DNA of 64,000 nt, taken from the NCBI GenBank assembly GCA_947846985.1, contig CANTUZ010000002.1, positions 13,437,587 through 13,501,586 on the forward strand, written 5' to 3'. This document shows positions 22,870-36,400 of this stretch, one piece after another. Positions within the stretch are counted from its first letter, which is position 1; each line of letters starts with the position of its first letter. The notes beneath the pieces were generated by a model. The model saw only the letters and a list, made by a program, of their open reading frames with translations, was not told where the DNA came from and made no database searches. A program made the translations under genes and the position numbers. This DNA is from Fratercula arctica. Taxonomy: Eukaryota > Chordata > Aves > Charadriiformes > Alcidae.

Positions 22870-23400
22870 TTTGAAATTTTGTGTGTCAGGTCACACATTT
22901 CTCCAAAATACTTCTTGATTTAAGTAAAGTACATCCTTGAGAGAAATATCCTGTTTCAATTGCTGCTGACATGAAGCCCACCAAAATTCTTCCTAAATTG
23001 TTCATGTGATTAACTATGTTCACTAAAAACTGCATTACCATTCCTGTCTTCATCTATCAAACTTCATTCTGTGTCTTATTTTGTCTTTGCACAGTAGATT
23101 GAAGAGCCCTCCATTATCAAATTTCTTCTCCTGCATAGGGAGAATGCCCTTTAACCTTCTCTTTGGTAAGATAAACAGCCTGAGATCCTTCATTCTTTTA
23201 GAATAGAGACATACTGTACAGTCCTTCAATCACAGCTCTTCTCTGAGCCCTCTTCAGTTTATTAACATCCTTCTTGAATTATGAATAGAGCTGTGGGAAA
23301 AGGGATCCTTTTGTTCTCAGAAATTCACCACATCTGTCTTTTTCTGCTTAGTCTATTGGCTGACGAGGTGAATTTAAAATACCTACATTACCCTCTTTCC
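22870..23400 (-). mobile_element. Ancient CR1-like LINE 3' region, minus strand (second copy)
   Basis: Collinear anchors on the plus strand match the same old CR1 3' region as at 7533-8044: CTTCTTGATTTAAGTAAAG near 22911, TAGATTGAAGAGCCCTCCAT near 23096, CCTTTAACCTTCTCTTTGGT near 23148, GATAAACAGCCTGAGATCCT near 23170 and TTTATTAACATCCTTCTTGA near 23258. The order and spacing fit a single element in minus orientation. The part beyond about 23300 is less certain. The frame is destroyed. This copy keeps the central section somewhat better than the copy at 7533, so together they cover the region more fully. Confidence 0.75.
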
Positions 23401-26400
23401 TTGTGTTAGGTGAATATACTGTACATGACAATTATTTCAGTTAGCTTTGATTTTTAAACCTAAGAAGTGTACAAAATTCCCCTTACAAGAGCATCAAAGA
23501 TAAAGTTCATGTTTGTACTCAGGATTCTTTCATTTACGTGCACTTAAGCCCATTTGACAATGAGGTTTTATGATGAACCCTGGGTTGTTCTGGCTTCCAG
23601 AGCTCTTCCTCCTAAGGAGCCAACACTTTGAGCTCTGCTTGACAATCCTTCACCTACAAAGCAGAAAGATTTCTTCATCCTGAAGATTTGGACCCATTCA
23701 CATGTCAAGCAACAGGATTTACCAGGAATGAAAGTGCATGGGATATGGGATGTAAGTTTGCACATGCATGCAGATACGTATGTTTATGCATACAAGTTCA
23801 TAATGACACATCCACACTGTGCCAATTCAGTGTGGAGAAAAGCTGTTCAGATTTTAACCAGGGAAGTCAATTTCCACATGGAGGAGTTAAATATAACCTA
23901 AAAAGCAGATCCAGTCTTGCTCGATTGTCAATGAAAATGATAGATTTAGTCAAAGGCTCATAAAATTCCTTTTTATTTAGTCTTTCAAATATTTTCTGCC
24001 CCCGCTGCATTGTCAAGCACACATAATTATTTGATGTAGTTTTTATCAACATACTGAATATAATTCTGATTTCCAGATATGAAGGATAGATAGCAGCAGA
24101 AATGATCAAAATTGAATTCCCCACTTGATTTTCCCAGGATGGAAAGTAAGAAAAAGAAACTGAGAATTTTCCTTGGGGGAAAAGAGGTATTTTGCAGTAG
24201 TTTGCCTATGCTTCATCAAAACACCTTCTTCTGTGTTCAGCTTTTCAACAGCTATAAGACAAAATTTTATGAAGCAGAGCTTCAGGCATGCTTCTCTTTC
24301 TTGCGTGTTTTCTGTCTTTTATGAATCCCAGTCTAATACCTGTTTACGTATTCAATGTACTAGGACCTTGGAAACATAGATCGGCTTTCTTTACTCTAAT
24401 CCAGAAGCTGAGCTGCTAAATTGGAAATGTTGCAGTGCTCAGCATTGCAATGGCTATGCTACTTTGCTGAATATCGGCCTGTATAAAGCCAATGTATCAC
24501 GTCTGACTGTCAAGACAGATAGTAAAAGCAAAGAAAATCCTGTGCTCATGAAATTAAAGGTAATAAATAGTAAGTCTTTCAAACACAGCATGCATAGTAC
24601 TTGTATACCCTCCAGGGTTTCCTTTGTCTTGGGCATTACCAACAGCTGCAGGTTTTAAGGGCTAGTTGTCATCTAATCTACAAACAGCCTGCACTGCTTA
24701 ACACCCCGATTCTTTGCCTTCCGCATGACAGCACTTGACTACCTTCAAATCCTTGCACAGAGTGTATTCCTCTTCATGATATGTATTTTTAAAATGGCTT
24801 TAGCAAATGGAGCCATATAATTTGCCTCATGGGTTCCTACATAGCTATGCAAATATCTTGGCTCAATCATGCATTTCTTCAGATAATCACCCAGATGTGT
24901 ACCTCTGGTAAAGCTGTAAAAGCCTGGAAAAAAATTTTCTACTGGGAAACTTGTTGTTAAAAAATAAATAGCTACAAATCCCAATTAAATCTGATGTGTA
25001 ACTTAAAAGTGAGAAACAAACGAGGACAGCCAGGAATGAATTATTTAACAAATAATCTTCAATCAAGTCAAAAAGTGTCCAAAGCTACCAGATTTCATGC
25101 TTCTCATCATTAATATAAGTGTTTGAATGCATCAGGGTTAGGGAAGGTTTTGTGACAGTTGTAATGAGACAATTTGGAAGAAGTAGACCTTATCCACCTT
25201 AAAATACTCAAAGGACATCATTTTAGATGTATAATGAACTTTTGATTGGCCATTTGATATTACTGTCAGGGTTTGAAAATGTATCAAATCATTCCCATAA
25301 ACAATCTGAGTATAAGACAGGAGGAAGATAGTTATAGAACTGTCCGGTGTGAATAGATTTCATAATTATAAAATGGTCATAGTCACCTATTCAAGAACAG
25401 AAGAGATCTTTTATATTTCTCTTTTCCCATGCACTAACACATATATAGTCATTTCCCCTAGCCTCAGTTAAAGAAAGAAATCTATGAACTATGCTGAGTT
25501 AAATGTTAGAACCAGAGTTTTAGAATGTGCCATTAAATTTTATCTTTTCTTTGTTCATGTTTATAAAGTATAAGATTCCTATCCTGATGTAATTCCCATA
25601 CACATTAATCAGTACATTGTCATTTAAGCTCATCTCTCAACATTCCAATCACCTGCTTTTCTATCTTTTTTCTTCTCTGTCCTTCTCAACTTCTTTTAAA
25701 TAAGCTCTCTTGTATCATCTTTGCCATATGCAGATATGTTAGTAAAAATGTGGATTGTGCATTTGGTATGGATGCTGTTATGCTACTGTTCAGTTCACTC
25801 AGTAATAGCTGGAAGTTCCAAAGGATGCGACAAAACCAAGAGAGGAAGCCATAAGTCTATACCAAAAGCTGCCCTGTACATAGTCTTTCTTAATTTCTAA
25901 CCTCTTCTATTCTATTTTTAGTATTCAATATTTATTCCAGAAAATTCTGAATTTAATATTAAAAATATCTTCTAGTAACTCATGATTTACTTTTAAAGGT
26001 TAGAAATAATGTAGTCTTGGGTAAAATTTTGGAATTCTGTACATGTTTTTGTTTCTTGCCTACACTGCTTTTTACTACCTAGTTACTCCTATCTCAGGTG
26101 GTCAGTTAGGCACTCTGTTGGATGCCTTGTGACAAATAGTAGTGAAATTCATTTTTCTGTTTTATAAAGAAATGCATTATAAAAAGATTACGTTACTGTA
26201 TTCTTTCTTTATTTTTTCTCTTCATTTAGTCTGCATGACAAATTTCCTAATTATTTTACCATGATTATTATAGTAAGAGAGTAAACACATACTGATTAAC
26301 ACAACGTAATATTTTAACAGTGTTATAAAATATCAAATAATAGCAGAGAATGATAAATAAAGCAGTGGTAAAAGCAGTGTTCAAAAAAGTGACAAAATTT

Positions 26401-28784
26401 AGTGGTCAATTTGTTTACATCAAATGTTAATACTGATGACCTGTGGTTTAAGAAAAAAATCTGTAAATGCCTTTAAGAAAAATGCAATACTAAATGCTGC
26501 CATTTCCTTTTGGAAGTGCACATTTTTCTGTTGTTGTTTTGTGAACTTTGTGCTTCTAAGTGTATGTTTTATATAGCTTTTGCCTTGGAACTCCCTTGTT
26601 TCAATCCCCTAAAACTGTCAAGTGTGACTCCACCTGCTTTATTGTTCCCATAAATTCATATGAAACTAGTAGCTAAATCCAATTTGTGTCATTCTGTCTC
26701 TCTTTGTAGCCTATTCTAAATCTCCCAGCATGTTTCACAAAAGTAGAATCCTATTAACGCCAAATAACTACCACTGTATTTTATTCTGTGGTTATTACAG
26801 TCCTGCTACTGTCACAGCTCCTAAAGAGTCTTCTCTCTCCATGAATCTATGGTGACCAAAACCTGTAAACTCATTGCTAGCATTCTGTTCTTTTTCTTTT
26901 CACCTTTTTCACCTTTTTCCTGTATTATCTTTTTACAAAAGTAGGTGTTATAAGTTTAGGCTCATTACTTTATCAAGAAATTTGCCAACCTGTAAAGTGC
27001 TACTAGTTAACACCAAAAATCTGTTAACTTTAGGTAAGCTAACAGATAAGCTCAGCCCACAAAACTTACGTTCTTATCCTTAGCTTTACTAAAGTTCTTT
27101 GCTTTCAAAGTATTGCATAGGTCCAGTTTTAATTTAAAAATTAAGGATAATTACTTATTTTTCTGTATTGATTTCTGAGCAAGTGAGGGAATTAAAATAT
27201 TTAAAATTGGCAAATGTTATGAATTTCAATGGAAGTCCTAAAATCTGGATTAAAACCCATGAAGTGCTGTTATAAACAGGATAACATCCATGGAGTATTG
27301 AAATATCATCAGCCATGTATCATTGAATGAATGGAAGATCATAGTTTGTTCACTAAAAAAAAAAAATATAGAGAGAGAAAAAAAATAAAATTGAAAAAAG
27401 CTTCTGAATCAGGTTTCAGTCTAAAACTGAACCTCTCTTAATGGAAACCTGTAAATGTCTTGGAACCCCATCTCCACCCAGTATCCATGATGACTTCTGT
27501 AATATATATATAGACAGCAATAGACAAAGAGTGTAATATGCTCATTTAAACTACATTCTAGAAGCTCCAAAATAAAATCATTTTCGTTTTCTTTCTCTTT
27601 TTTTTTAAATAAGTATCTTAATGGCTGCATCACTCCACCCTCTGCACTCCTGCCTCATGAATAATTTCTCTTTTCATTGACGCAATATGTATAACTAGGC
27701 TCTGAATACTGAAATCCTAAAAATGTGAAAAAGTGCATTTGAAATAAGATACATGATAATTTTTTCCAGGAACTAAGAACACATGAAGCATGTCTTAGGC
27801 TCAGGAATGGTTGAGAGAAGAACTTAGGAGCTGCCAGAAACAATCACCTTTACAAAGTCTCAAGGAATCCTTTGCCTAAAGGGTGTGTCTATGCAGTACA
27901 TTATGGGTAAGGAAGATCTCCGTCCACCCATATTCCAAAGATAGTGTTGTGATTTATTAAATTTACTGGTATGCCAAATACTAGCATGTGTTTTCTGGAA
28001 AGCCTGGAATAATGAGTGATATGAGTGAGCAACGCTGTGCCCTGACAAAGCTGAGCTGGTTCTCTGATATCTGAAAGGGGAAAATCAAGAAGCAGCAGGG
28101 ATGGGAACTTGCCTCTTTTAGGCAGTTCGGTTAAATTCTATGAGAGGAATGTGCCCTGTTTGCCTAAATATGTTTCAGAAACTGTATGAAATTACTAGAT
28201 GACTCAAAGCAGGATCATTTAAAAAAATCTAGGAACTGCAAAACAACCTTCAAGATGTGAATCAAAAGAAGTTCATTATATTTTGTGTAATGAAGTGAAC
28301 GTTTACAGCAAATTTGACTATTACATATGTATGTTTAGTAAAAAATTCCTGGAAGTGAAGAAACATTACAACATCTTTCCAGCCAGGTGATGCAGTCGTA
28401 TTGCTCAGAGGCTTTGAAAGAGCTTTACTTTAATTTAGGCTGAATGATCATGTGTTTCTGTTACATTTTGAACATGTTGAAAGAAAGTGGCTTAATCCAG
28501 CTTTAAGCAGTAAAGATGGACTGCAATGCACAGAGTACATTTTTTGAACTTGTGACAAGATCAAACCCACATTTTCTGGGAAGCTCTTAGGCAATGATAT
28601 TTGGACAAATAATTCCTATTAAGGCATTTAAATAGCATTGACATTAAATCTTACAAAAACTTTCAAAAATCACTAAAGAAGGACCTCTTAGAACTACTCA
28701 GCTCCAGATAGTTTCTTGTTATTCCTTCCTTGCCCTGGAAATGTAAATTTGCTTTGTCTGAAAAAGGTGGCAAGCTGACATAGA
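23401..28784. other. AT-rich DNA without a recognised gene
   Basis: Nothing beyond unique AT-rich sequence and A-rich tracts (notably 27354-27395) is recognised. Open frames reach at most about 91 codons and overlap frames on the other strand. I see no exon chain. Confidence 0.55.
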
Positions 28785-28900
28785 ATTTCGAGACTGGAAG
28801 GGGCTGTTATAATTATACAGCTGGGCTTTGATAAAAACGATTGACCAATCATCTTAATTTTAATACTTGTTCAGCGAAATATTGCTCTCCTTCAGTATTC
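28785..28900 (-). mobile_element. Possible ancient CR1-like 3' tip (weak)
   Basis: TAGAATTTCGAGACTGGAAG near 28781 and the following 60 bp resemble the outermost part of the old CR1 3' region seen at 7533 (the segment around GGAAGG-N-GATCAT). Similarity fades quickly and could be coincidental. Confidence 0.3.
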
Positions 28901-29026
28901 TATTCTGCCTTTAGGTTTTTTTGAGGAATAAATATCTGCCACCTTGCCATATAAATTTTTACAGTGGTTAATTATTTTATCTTTTGCAGCATGCTTAGGA
29001 AGTCACTAAACTCTGACTATATCATT

Positions 29027-29053
29027 AAAAAAAAAAAAAAGAAAAAAAAAAAA
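29027..29053. repeat. A-rich homopolymer tract
   Basis: Fourteen A, a G, then twelve A. No retrotransposon body precedes it that I can recognise. Confidence 0.9.
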
Positions 29054-30441
29054 GAAGCTGAAGTTTTGGGTCCATTGGAGAATATTTTTCCAGAAGATAC
29101 CTGTATGAGACAGGAGACAGGACTCAGTCTGAGGATTTTCTGTTGGCCTCTGGCAATGGTGATTCATGAAGGCAGTTTTAGATCACAGACTATACCACAC
29201 CCAGCTGAAATAAAAGCAGCAGAATTACAACTCTTATTCTTTTCAAAAGCCTGGCAAAGCAAATACACCTCACAGCACACCCTAAAGTTCATTTCATAAC
29301 CACTGTAGGGTCAGGAGGCGGCAGTCATCCTAGAAGTCTTTCAAGGCATATTTAGCAGCTTTGCACCCTGGCAAAAAGTATATTTCTCACTGTGTGCTGT
29401 TGCAAAAGTCTACATTTAACTTTTATAAATACATACATACACATATAGTCATGTACATGTGCGTGGATACAATTTCATATTTGCTAGAAGTATAATTTCA
29501 ATCCAAATAAAACAAATATTTAGATAACCTGTTGTTCCCTATCAACCTTTATCTTTTTTGCAGCAGCATCACTGCCTGCCTCATGCTTGTATTTTTTTTT
29601 ATTCTTTCATTTTTATTTGTATTACTTTCATGAGCTTTAATCACCAGGAAAGCAAAAAGCAGAAGCTTCAATTCTTCTCAGATGTATTACAGTCTGCAGC
29701 TCTGGACTGTCTCTTTATATTATAATCCTTCACAGTTATAGACAGACTTTACTTTGGTTTCATTCTAGTCTTTGTTGTTATCCTCTCTTGAAATTTCTTA
29801 CATTTCAGGGTGCTGGGGAGGAGGCCTTTTCTTTTCAGAATGAGATAATGCGATTTCAGAAATCTGTTTCATTCCTTCACATCAAAGGAATTTCCATTTC
29901 ATTCAGCATATTTTGTACTAAACAATTCCTGCTTCCTTTTGTTGTTATTATATCTACTTTATTTGTTAAAAAGGATATTTAATTATACATTAAATGGATC
30001 TTCTGTCCTTCCTGTAACCTGACTTTTCATAACTAATTTGCTGGCCAATTGAATTACCAGCTCCCTCACCATTCCTTCTTTCTCCCTTCCCATCTTCCAT
30101 TGTCAGGAGATTAATTCAAAACAAATGGCTTTACTTTGTAAAGATCCTAAACCGCCTTGACACCCGTGAGATATTTTTAAAACTGTTTAGAAATATGGGG
30201 GAGACTGTAAAGATTATGTTTATTTTGTACTCAGATTTTTGTCCACAATTTCTATTGGTCTTTTGCATGTGAGGGTATTAAGACTATGCTAAAACCACTA
30301 GTTTTGGGAACTTACTGCACTACACAGATTTAAAGGAGAATGATTACATTTAGAACTATTTGAAGCAATAATTTTTTTCACTAGTAATGAATGGGTAATG
30401 CTGGGAAAAAACTTAGACTTTTAATAAAATTCAAACATGCT

Positions 30442-30479
30442 TCTTTCCAACCCAAACTATTTTATGATTCTCTGATTCT
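30442..30479 (+). mobile_element. Isolated CR1 3' tail, plus strand
   Basis: The segment reads CTTTCCAACCCAAACTATTT and then TATGATTCTCTGATTCT, the terminal 3' UTR of avian CR1 with two degenerate octamers. Sequence upstream of 30440 does not match CR1, so only about 38 bp remain, either from extreme 5' truncation at insertion or from later erosion. Confidence 0.65.
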
Positions 30480-33400
30480 TTACATGACTTGATGTCATGA
30501 GTGTTCAAAAATATTTTATCATTTTAATAAGTTCATATACAATCCACAGGGGAAGATGGGTACTGGAACAACACAGAAATGAAGCACTTTCCGGAATCAT
30601 TACGACTAGCTAACATTTCAGATATTTTCTACAGTAAAACTCTGTGGCAGTTAACACAGTGGTGTGCTGGTCCCTGATTCTTGTAGGAACAATGGCAATA
30701 CACTCAATAACAGCATCAAAAGTAATGAGTGGTGAAACCCCCTGGATCACTTAATGTCTCAATCTCAGACACTTTGTGCATATTCCTACATGTATTGTAA
30801 TATTAGTAATAGGTGATTCTCAGAAGCCTGCAATTTCGGTTCTGAATTGGAACCATTTATTGACATACTGATGGAAGACAATTTCATTTTGAAAATTATT
30901 CATCTTTACTCTCCTCCATTTAAAGTCCAGCTTCCAGCCACACGTTAATCCTACTGTCCTGTACTGCCTTAGTCTGAGCTTTCCTTTCCTGGAACTCATA
31001 TTCACCAGTATTTCTTTTCTTGTATCAGCACGTAAAATGCCTGTCTTGTTTTCTTTAGCAGTGTTCCTCCAAATATATAGGATGAGATTTACTGAAGTTC
31101 TGGGTCTGCCCTAAAGCAGCCAGCCTACACTAAAGGACTAGAGATGTAGGACTGTTAATTTTTCCCACAGAATCATCAGCTACTATCTTGATCAGATTGT
31201 CCTAAAATTTTCTGTGCTCTCACTTCGGGGAACACTTTAAAATAGCTGAACACAAATAATCACTGTACTGCAAAGCACCAAAATAGATATCTCTACAGCA
31301 AGAGAAGAAACATATGTATTTGTGTGATATTTAAAGCATTTCACAAATCCCAGTAGCAACTGAAACCAGGATTTGAAAAATTCATTGAAACTGAAGTTCT
31401 GTCTTCGCTTCTGTCCCACCCAAACATCACCAGGGAATTCATATGAGGCAAAAATTTGATACGTCATTCAACAAAATTTGTTCAACATGAAAAATAGTAA
31501 TCAAGAAAAAAATGGATTATCTACTTACTGGGCTATCCTCCTTCCTGATCTGCATGGGTTAGCATCACACTACATGAACAACCATTGTCTTCTTTTGAAA
31601 TACTCATAAGATCAATTCTTGGTGCCAAGGTAAGGGCTGGTGACAGAGATTCAGTAAGATTCTCACAAAGATTTACTCCAGGGAGGAAGGCTTGAGGGAT
31701 CAAACCTTAAATTAAAAGAACCTGTATATTCTATTTAAATTATTATTTCTGTGTCATCTAGCTGGTCTCCAAAGAGTTTTACAGCACAGACCTTGGCCAA
31801 GCTTAAGACTACGTTAGTGACACTTAATTGCACTCTGACACTGTCAGCTGCAGATTCATGGGAGACTGTGACAGCCTTGCTGTTTCTCATGGACAGTGGG
31901 ACTTACTCCTTCCTGTTAGGTACTTTTTTTCTTTCTCTTCTTCTTTTTCATAATATTGAAGACCTTTTCCTGCATGTAGAGAGAGTTCTTTTAATTTTTT
32001 GAAAAGTTATGTCACTGCTAAAAGCTCTTCCCTTACAGAAAAACCCTTTTCTCCATCAATCAGTTTGTTCTTATGAATGATTTCTTTGCCTCACTGTTTT
32101 CATTGTGTCTGTGACATTTAGACACTGAGGCATAACTGTGCATGTCCCTGAGTGCTCTAAGACAAGGGTGATAACTTTCTAAGTGGCATTACTGTTAAAT
32201 TAATATTCAGAATACTGTGCAGAGTACTATTACAGGCACGCACACACATATAAAACCTGTAAGAGGCAAGAGTACAAGTCAAGCTACATTAGTGGAGAGA
32301 TCTTCAATTTATTAATTTGAATTGTTAAAAAACCCCTGTTGTTAATGCAGGTGACAGCAGTTAGAGAGGGAGAAAGAGAGGTTTTCCTTCTTTTGTTTTT
32401 ATTGATTAATTAGTCAATGTCTGTGCAGCAGCATGAACATAAGCTGGTATGTAAGTGCTAAATGGCATTGTTGAGACTCTGTTAAGCAGTCAGTTAAAAA
32501 ATATGTTTTATTGACCAGATTCCTTCCTGGAGGCAGAACTGATGATAAAGTGTACTGGCAGGGTTATGATGTTGGAAGACTGTTGGGAGATGGCCTGATG
32601 TTTGCCTCAGCTGTTCCATGTTTATGAGGCCAAAGATAAGATGCCACTGAAGAGCCATTCCCATGCTGTATTTGTTCTCTCTTGTACCTCTTGTGTTGAA
32701 TTCATTTCTCTGACTGTGAACCTTTGTAACTGTTTTTTGTCTCTGTCCCTGTCGCCACAGCTGTCCTGAGTCAACGACTGGCAACAGCTTAGCATCCTTC
32801 TTAATATTTCTTTTTCTCTCCACGGCTGGAAGTGTAACACTGCCCATCTCAAACGCAGCAGGCTTCACGTCTCACTGCAGCTCTGCTCTCTTGGAGCACT
32901 GCTGCTAAACTCGGCTTCCCTTCCTGATGCTCCGAACACAGCACCCTTTCATTTCCAATTTCATTTCCCTTTTACATTACTTCCTTTTGCAAATTTCTTT
33001 GCTTATCTCTACTTTCCTTCCATCTTCTATTCGTTTCTCATCCTTTCCTTGAAAGTCTTTTGCACCTAAGTCCTCGTTTCCTTCACCTCCCCACTCTGCT
33101 GTATTTGCTGTACTCAAGTAAACCAGTTAACTCCCACGGCATCATGCACCGATAAGCAAAACTAACTACTTTGAACTCATACCTCATCAGGGTAAAGTGG
33201 CTCACAATGAGGTTGGTGTAGCTGTAGACTACCCTGGTACCCAAGGCAGCTAATAAAAAGATAACATGGGTCTTTCTGCGCTTCCATTCGCATCTGATCC
33301 TTAATATTAATATTTTCTGCTGAATGTTTTTACAATATGTCTTCTTATGAAGTGAAGTCCATTCCCACTGTTGTTGTACTACGTATTGTATACTCTGTCA

Positions 33401-36400
33401 TTCATCCAATGACTGTCAAAGCAAAATGTAGAAACAACCCTTAGAACAAAGGTGAGGAGGAAGAGGTGGTGAGATTAACCTAATATTGGTGCCTAAGTTC
33501 CTGCTTGAGGAGTGACGTGCTTTTCAGTGTAAGCAGTAGTATTTTCAGTAGTATTTATTTTACTTATTTTCTTTATAATATATGAATTCTAAAAATCATA
33601 TTTCTCTAACAAGTAGGGCATATCTAATGAAGATATAAATTGCTTCTCTATTTTTTTACCTTTTCTTAATTAAAGTTGGAGTAGGACGTAGCATTAAGTA
33701 AATATTAATTATGATAACATAGCTCCTTCACGGATGTGGTGCTCTCAGACACATAAGCATTTTAAAACTTTCCACTCAGTGTTTTTACCTGTGTATTACA
33801 TATATATAGAAATATAAATGTATAGAAATATATACATGAGAAGTTTGTTTACACAGTGCCTCAGACTGATACTTGAAAAATAATTTCGGGTGGAGTGAAA
33901 ATATTCTGTTGCACAAAAACATAAGATGAAATTTAGCCTTTTTAATATTTTTATATATAGAATTAGATTCATAGTAATTCAGATAGATAATTGTACCTAA
34001 ACTTTGTTTAAAAGGCTTGGAGTACTCAAATTCATCTGTGTGTTTCCCTAGTGGTATGTGTAAGAAAATACTATCTTTTCTTTCAGTAAGTAGATGTATA
34101 AAGTACTGTATAGTCCTCTGAACACCTCTTTACCTGTTATGTCTGTACTTTGTAAGAAACAAACATCATAGGGTTTATTGTTAGATTCTTCTTAGGAGAA
34201 GAGCACTGGAAAAAGAGGTCTGTAGGAAATCTAGTCATAAGGGGGTTCACAGGCTCAAGGAGCCCAGGTACTGGGCTATAAGGATGGCAAAGTTGGAGAT
34301 GAACATAAGTCTCTTTGATAGACCTTCCACCAGAAATTCTCTTCAAAGGATGTTTTTCATCAATTTTTGATTTTAAAATTTTTAAGTTTTAATTGTAAAA
34401 CTTTATTTTCAATATTTTAAATTTTAAAAAATTTGGAAAAGAATGTAATTTTTTTTTGGGGGGTGACAAGTCACAACTGCTCTGTATCCCAGCAGAAGAA
34501 CCCCACAGTGTGCAACAGTAGTATCTCTCTTAGCTCAAGAACACAGGCTGCTCCAGACCATATCTGCATTAGTTCATCTGGGGGGGCACAAGGCGTGTGA
34601 GAGCATGTGCTGGGCACTCCAAAGAAACAACTTGGTGTTTGCTGTCAGTCAGGTGTCCTGTGCTCTTCAGTCCATGTTTGACTTTTCCAGAGAACTATGA
34701 GGCTCATTCCTGAATAGAGTCTCAATGAAAATTAATGTGCACTGTACATGGTCAGGCAAATACAGTTCCAAAGAAAAATAAAGGGATAACTGTCCTGACA
34801 GTAGAAATCCATGCACGACCAAAAAAAATCACTCATGCAATGGTAACTTAAGAGGAAAGAGAGCTATAAGAGCGTAGGATAAAGATCTTAGTGCACTTTC
34901 CATATGCAAGTCTTATGAATGACAAATAGCTGAAAGAATTCAGTTTCTTATAATCAGATCATGTTCTGTGCTACAATATTGTTTCTTTAAGGAGAAAATA
35001 AATTAAAAAAAAAATACCCAAACCTCTCAATGACCTCTCTGCATTACATGTTCATTCTACCATGCCAGTCTCCTGTTTTAATGCCATGAGACTCAAAAAC
35101 ACTTAACACGCCCAAGTTCATGTTTTGCTCTCATTGTCTGGAATGTCTTGGCCTCATGGTTCTGGCTGCAAGGAAAGTGGATTGTCCACCTTAGAAAAAT
35201 GCAGGTGTCAGATAAAGACAGAAGCTCAGAGGTTTTTCGGGCTTGTTATTTTATTGACCCAAAGACATCAGGGAAACATATGTCAGAAGAGTGAGCACCA
35301 TGAAAACAGGGAGATAATAAAAATGCATGTAAATATGTATGAGTCCCTAAGTCCTTGTTTCTACTCCTAGTTCTGATACCTTCCAGGCTACAAGCATACA
35401 CATATTTCACCCTTAAAGGAGGTTTACAGTTTTATTTATAGGACTGTAAGCGTGCACTTTGTCTCCTCTATCTGCTTTGACAAAATGGCTGGACACAAAG
35501 GCAACAACACAAAAGGCTCAATATCTGACGTAAATAGGATTACAACAACAGTGTTTAAAGGAAAAGGGAGAAGGAAAACCATTTCTTTCCCTTTTTAGAA
35601 GGAGGTTGGAATGAAATGTACTGCATATCAGAGTATGATAAAGATAATTTTGTACTGAATGACATTCAAGACTTCCCTTCCTGCTTGTTTTATAAGCAGG
35701 GATGCATATTTTCCGGGATGCATATTTTCCCCTATATTTTCAGTTTCTTCCTTCTTTTACTATCTAGAAAATCAAATCAGAAAAATAGTACAATTTCCCA
35801 TTGAATATAGCAGAGTACTTCTGCCTAGGAATATTTTCAGTGAAAATACTAAATGTTTGTGGAAACATTTGTTTCCATGATTTTTTTTAAAACGCAAAAA
35901 AAACCTGAAACAAACATACCTTCTTTTGACCATCTATATTGAGTAGATGAATGTTGCTACACAGGTGGTGCTATGTTACTTTTTCCCTGTTTTTCATCTT
36001 TCCCTTTATAAGTGTATTTTTTCATACTTCATGTAATCTCTTATTTCAGTGCAGTGTGGTTAACTCAAATAAAACCGCAATCAGCTGGTTACAAAGCAGC
36101 ACACAGCTGTCTCCTAGAAGTTACGACCTAAGATATTTAATTAAACAGCACTGTTGTTTTTCAGATCTTTGTTGGCTTTGCTCCATGTCCAGATCCTGCA
36201 TTTTCTCTAATTGCTCTGAAGCGCTGGTTTCAGCCTCCTGTCAGAGAGCACTACCAAAAACCAGAGGAACAACCTCACTGCTTCGTGATTTCACAAGGGC
36301 GTTCACTTAATGTTTTCTGTAGAGTTTACTTTTCCTGTGGCTAAATGTTCAAGATTACTATTCAAAATCCTTTCTCATATTTCGACTACTCTTTCCCAAA

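Noticed and set aside
32494..32868. 124-codon minus-strand frame
   Set aside because: GTG start (first ATG at 32847), overlapped by a second minus frame, no recognised domain.
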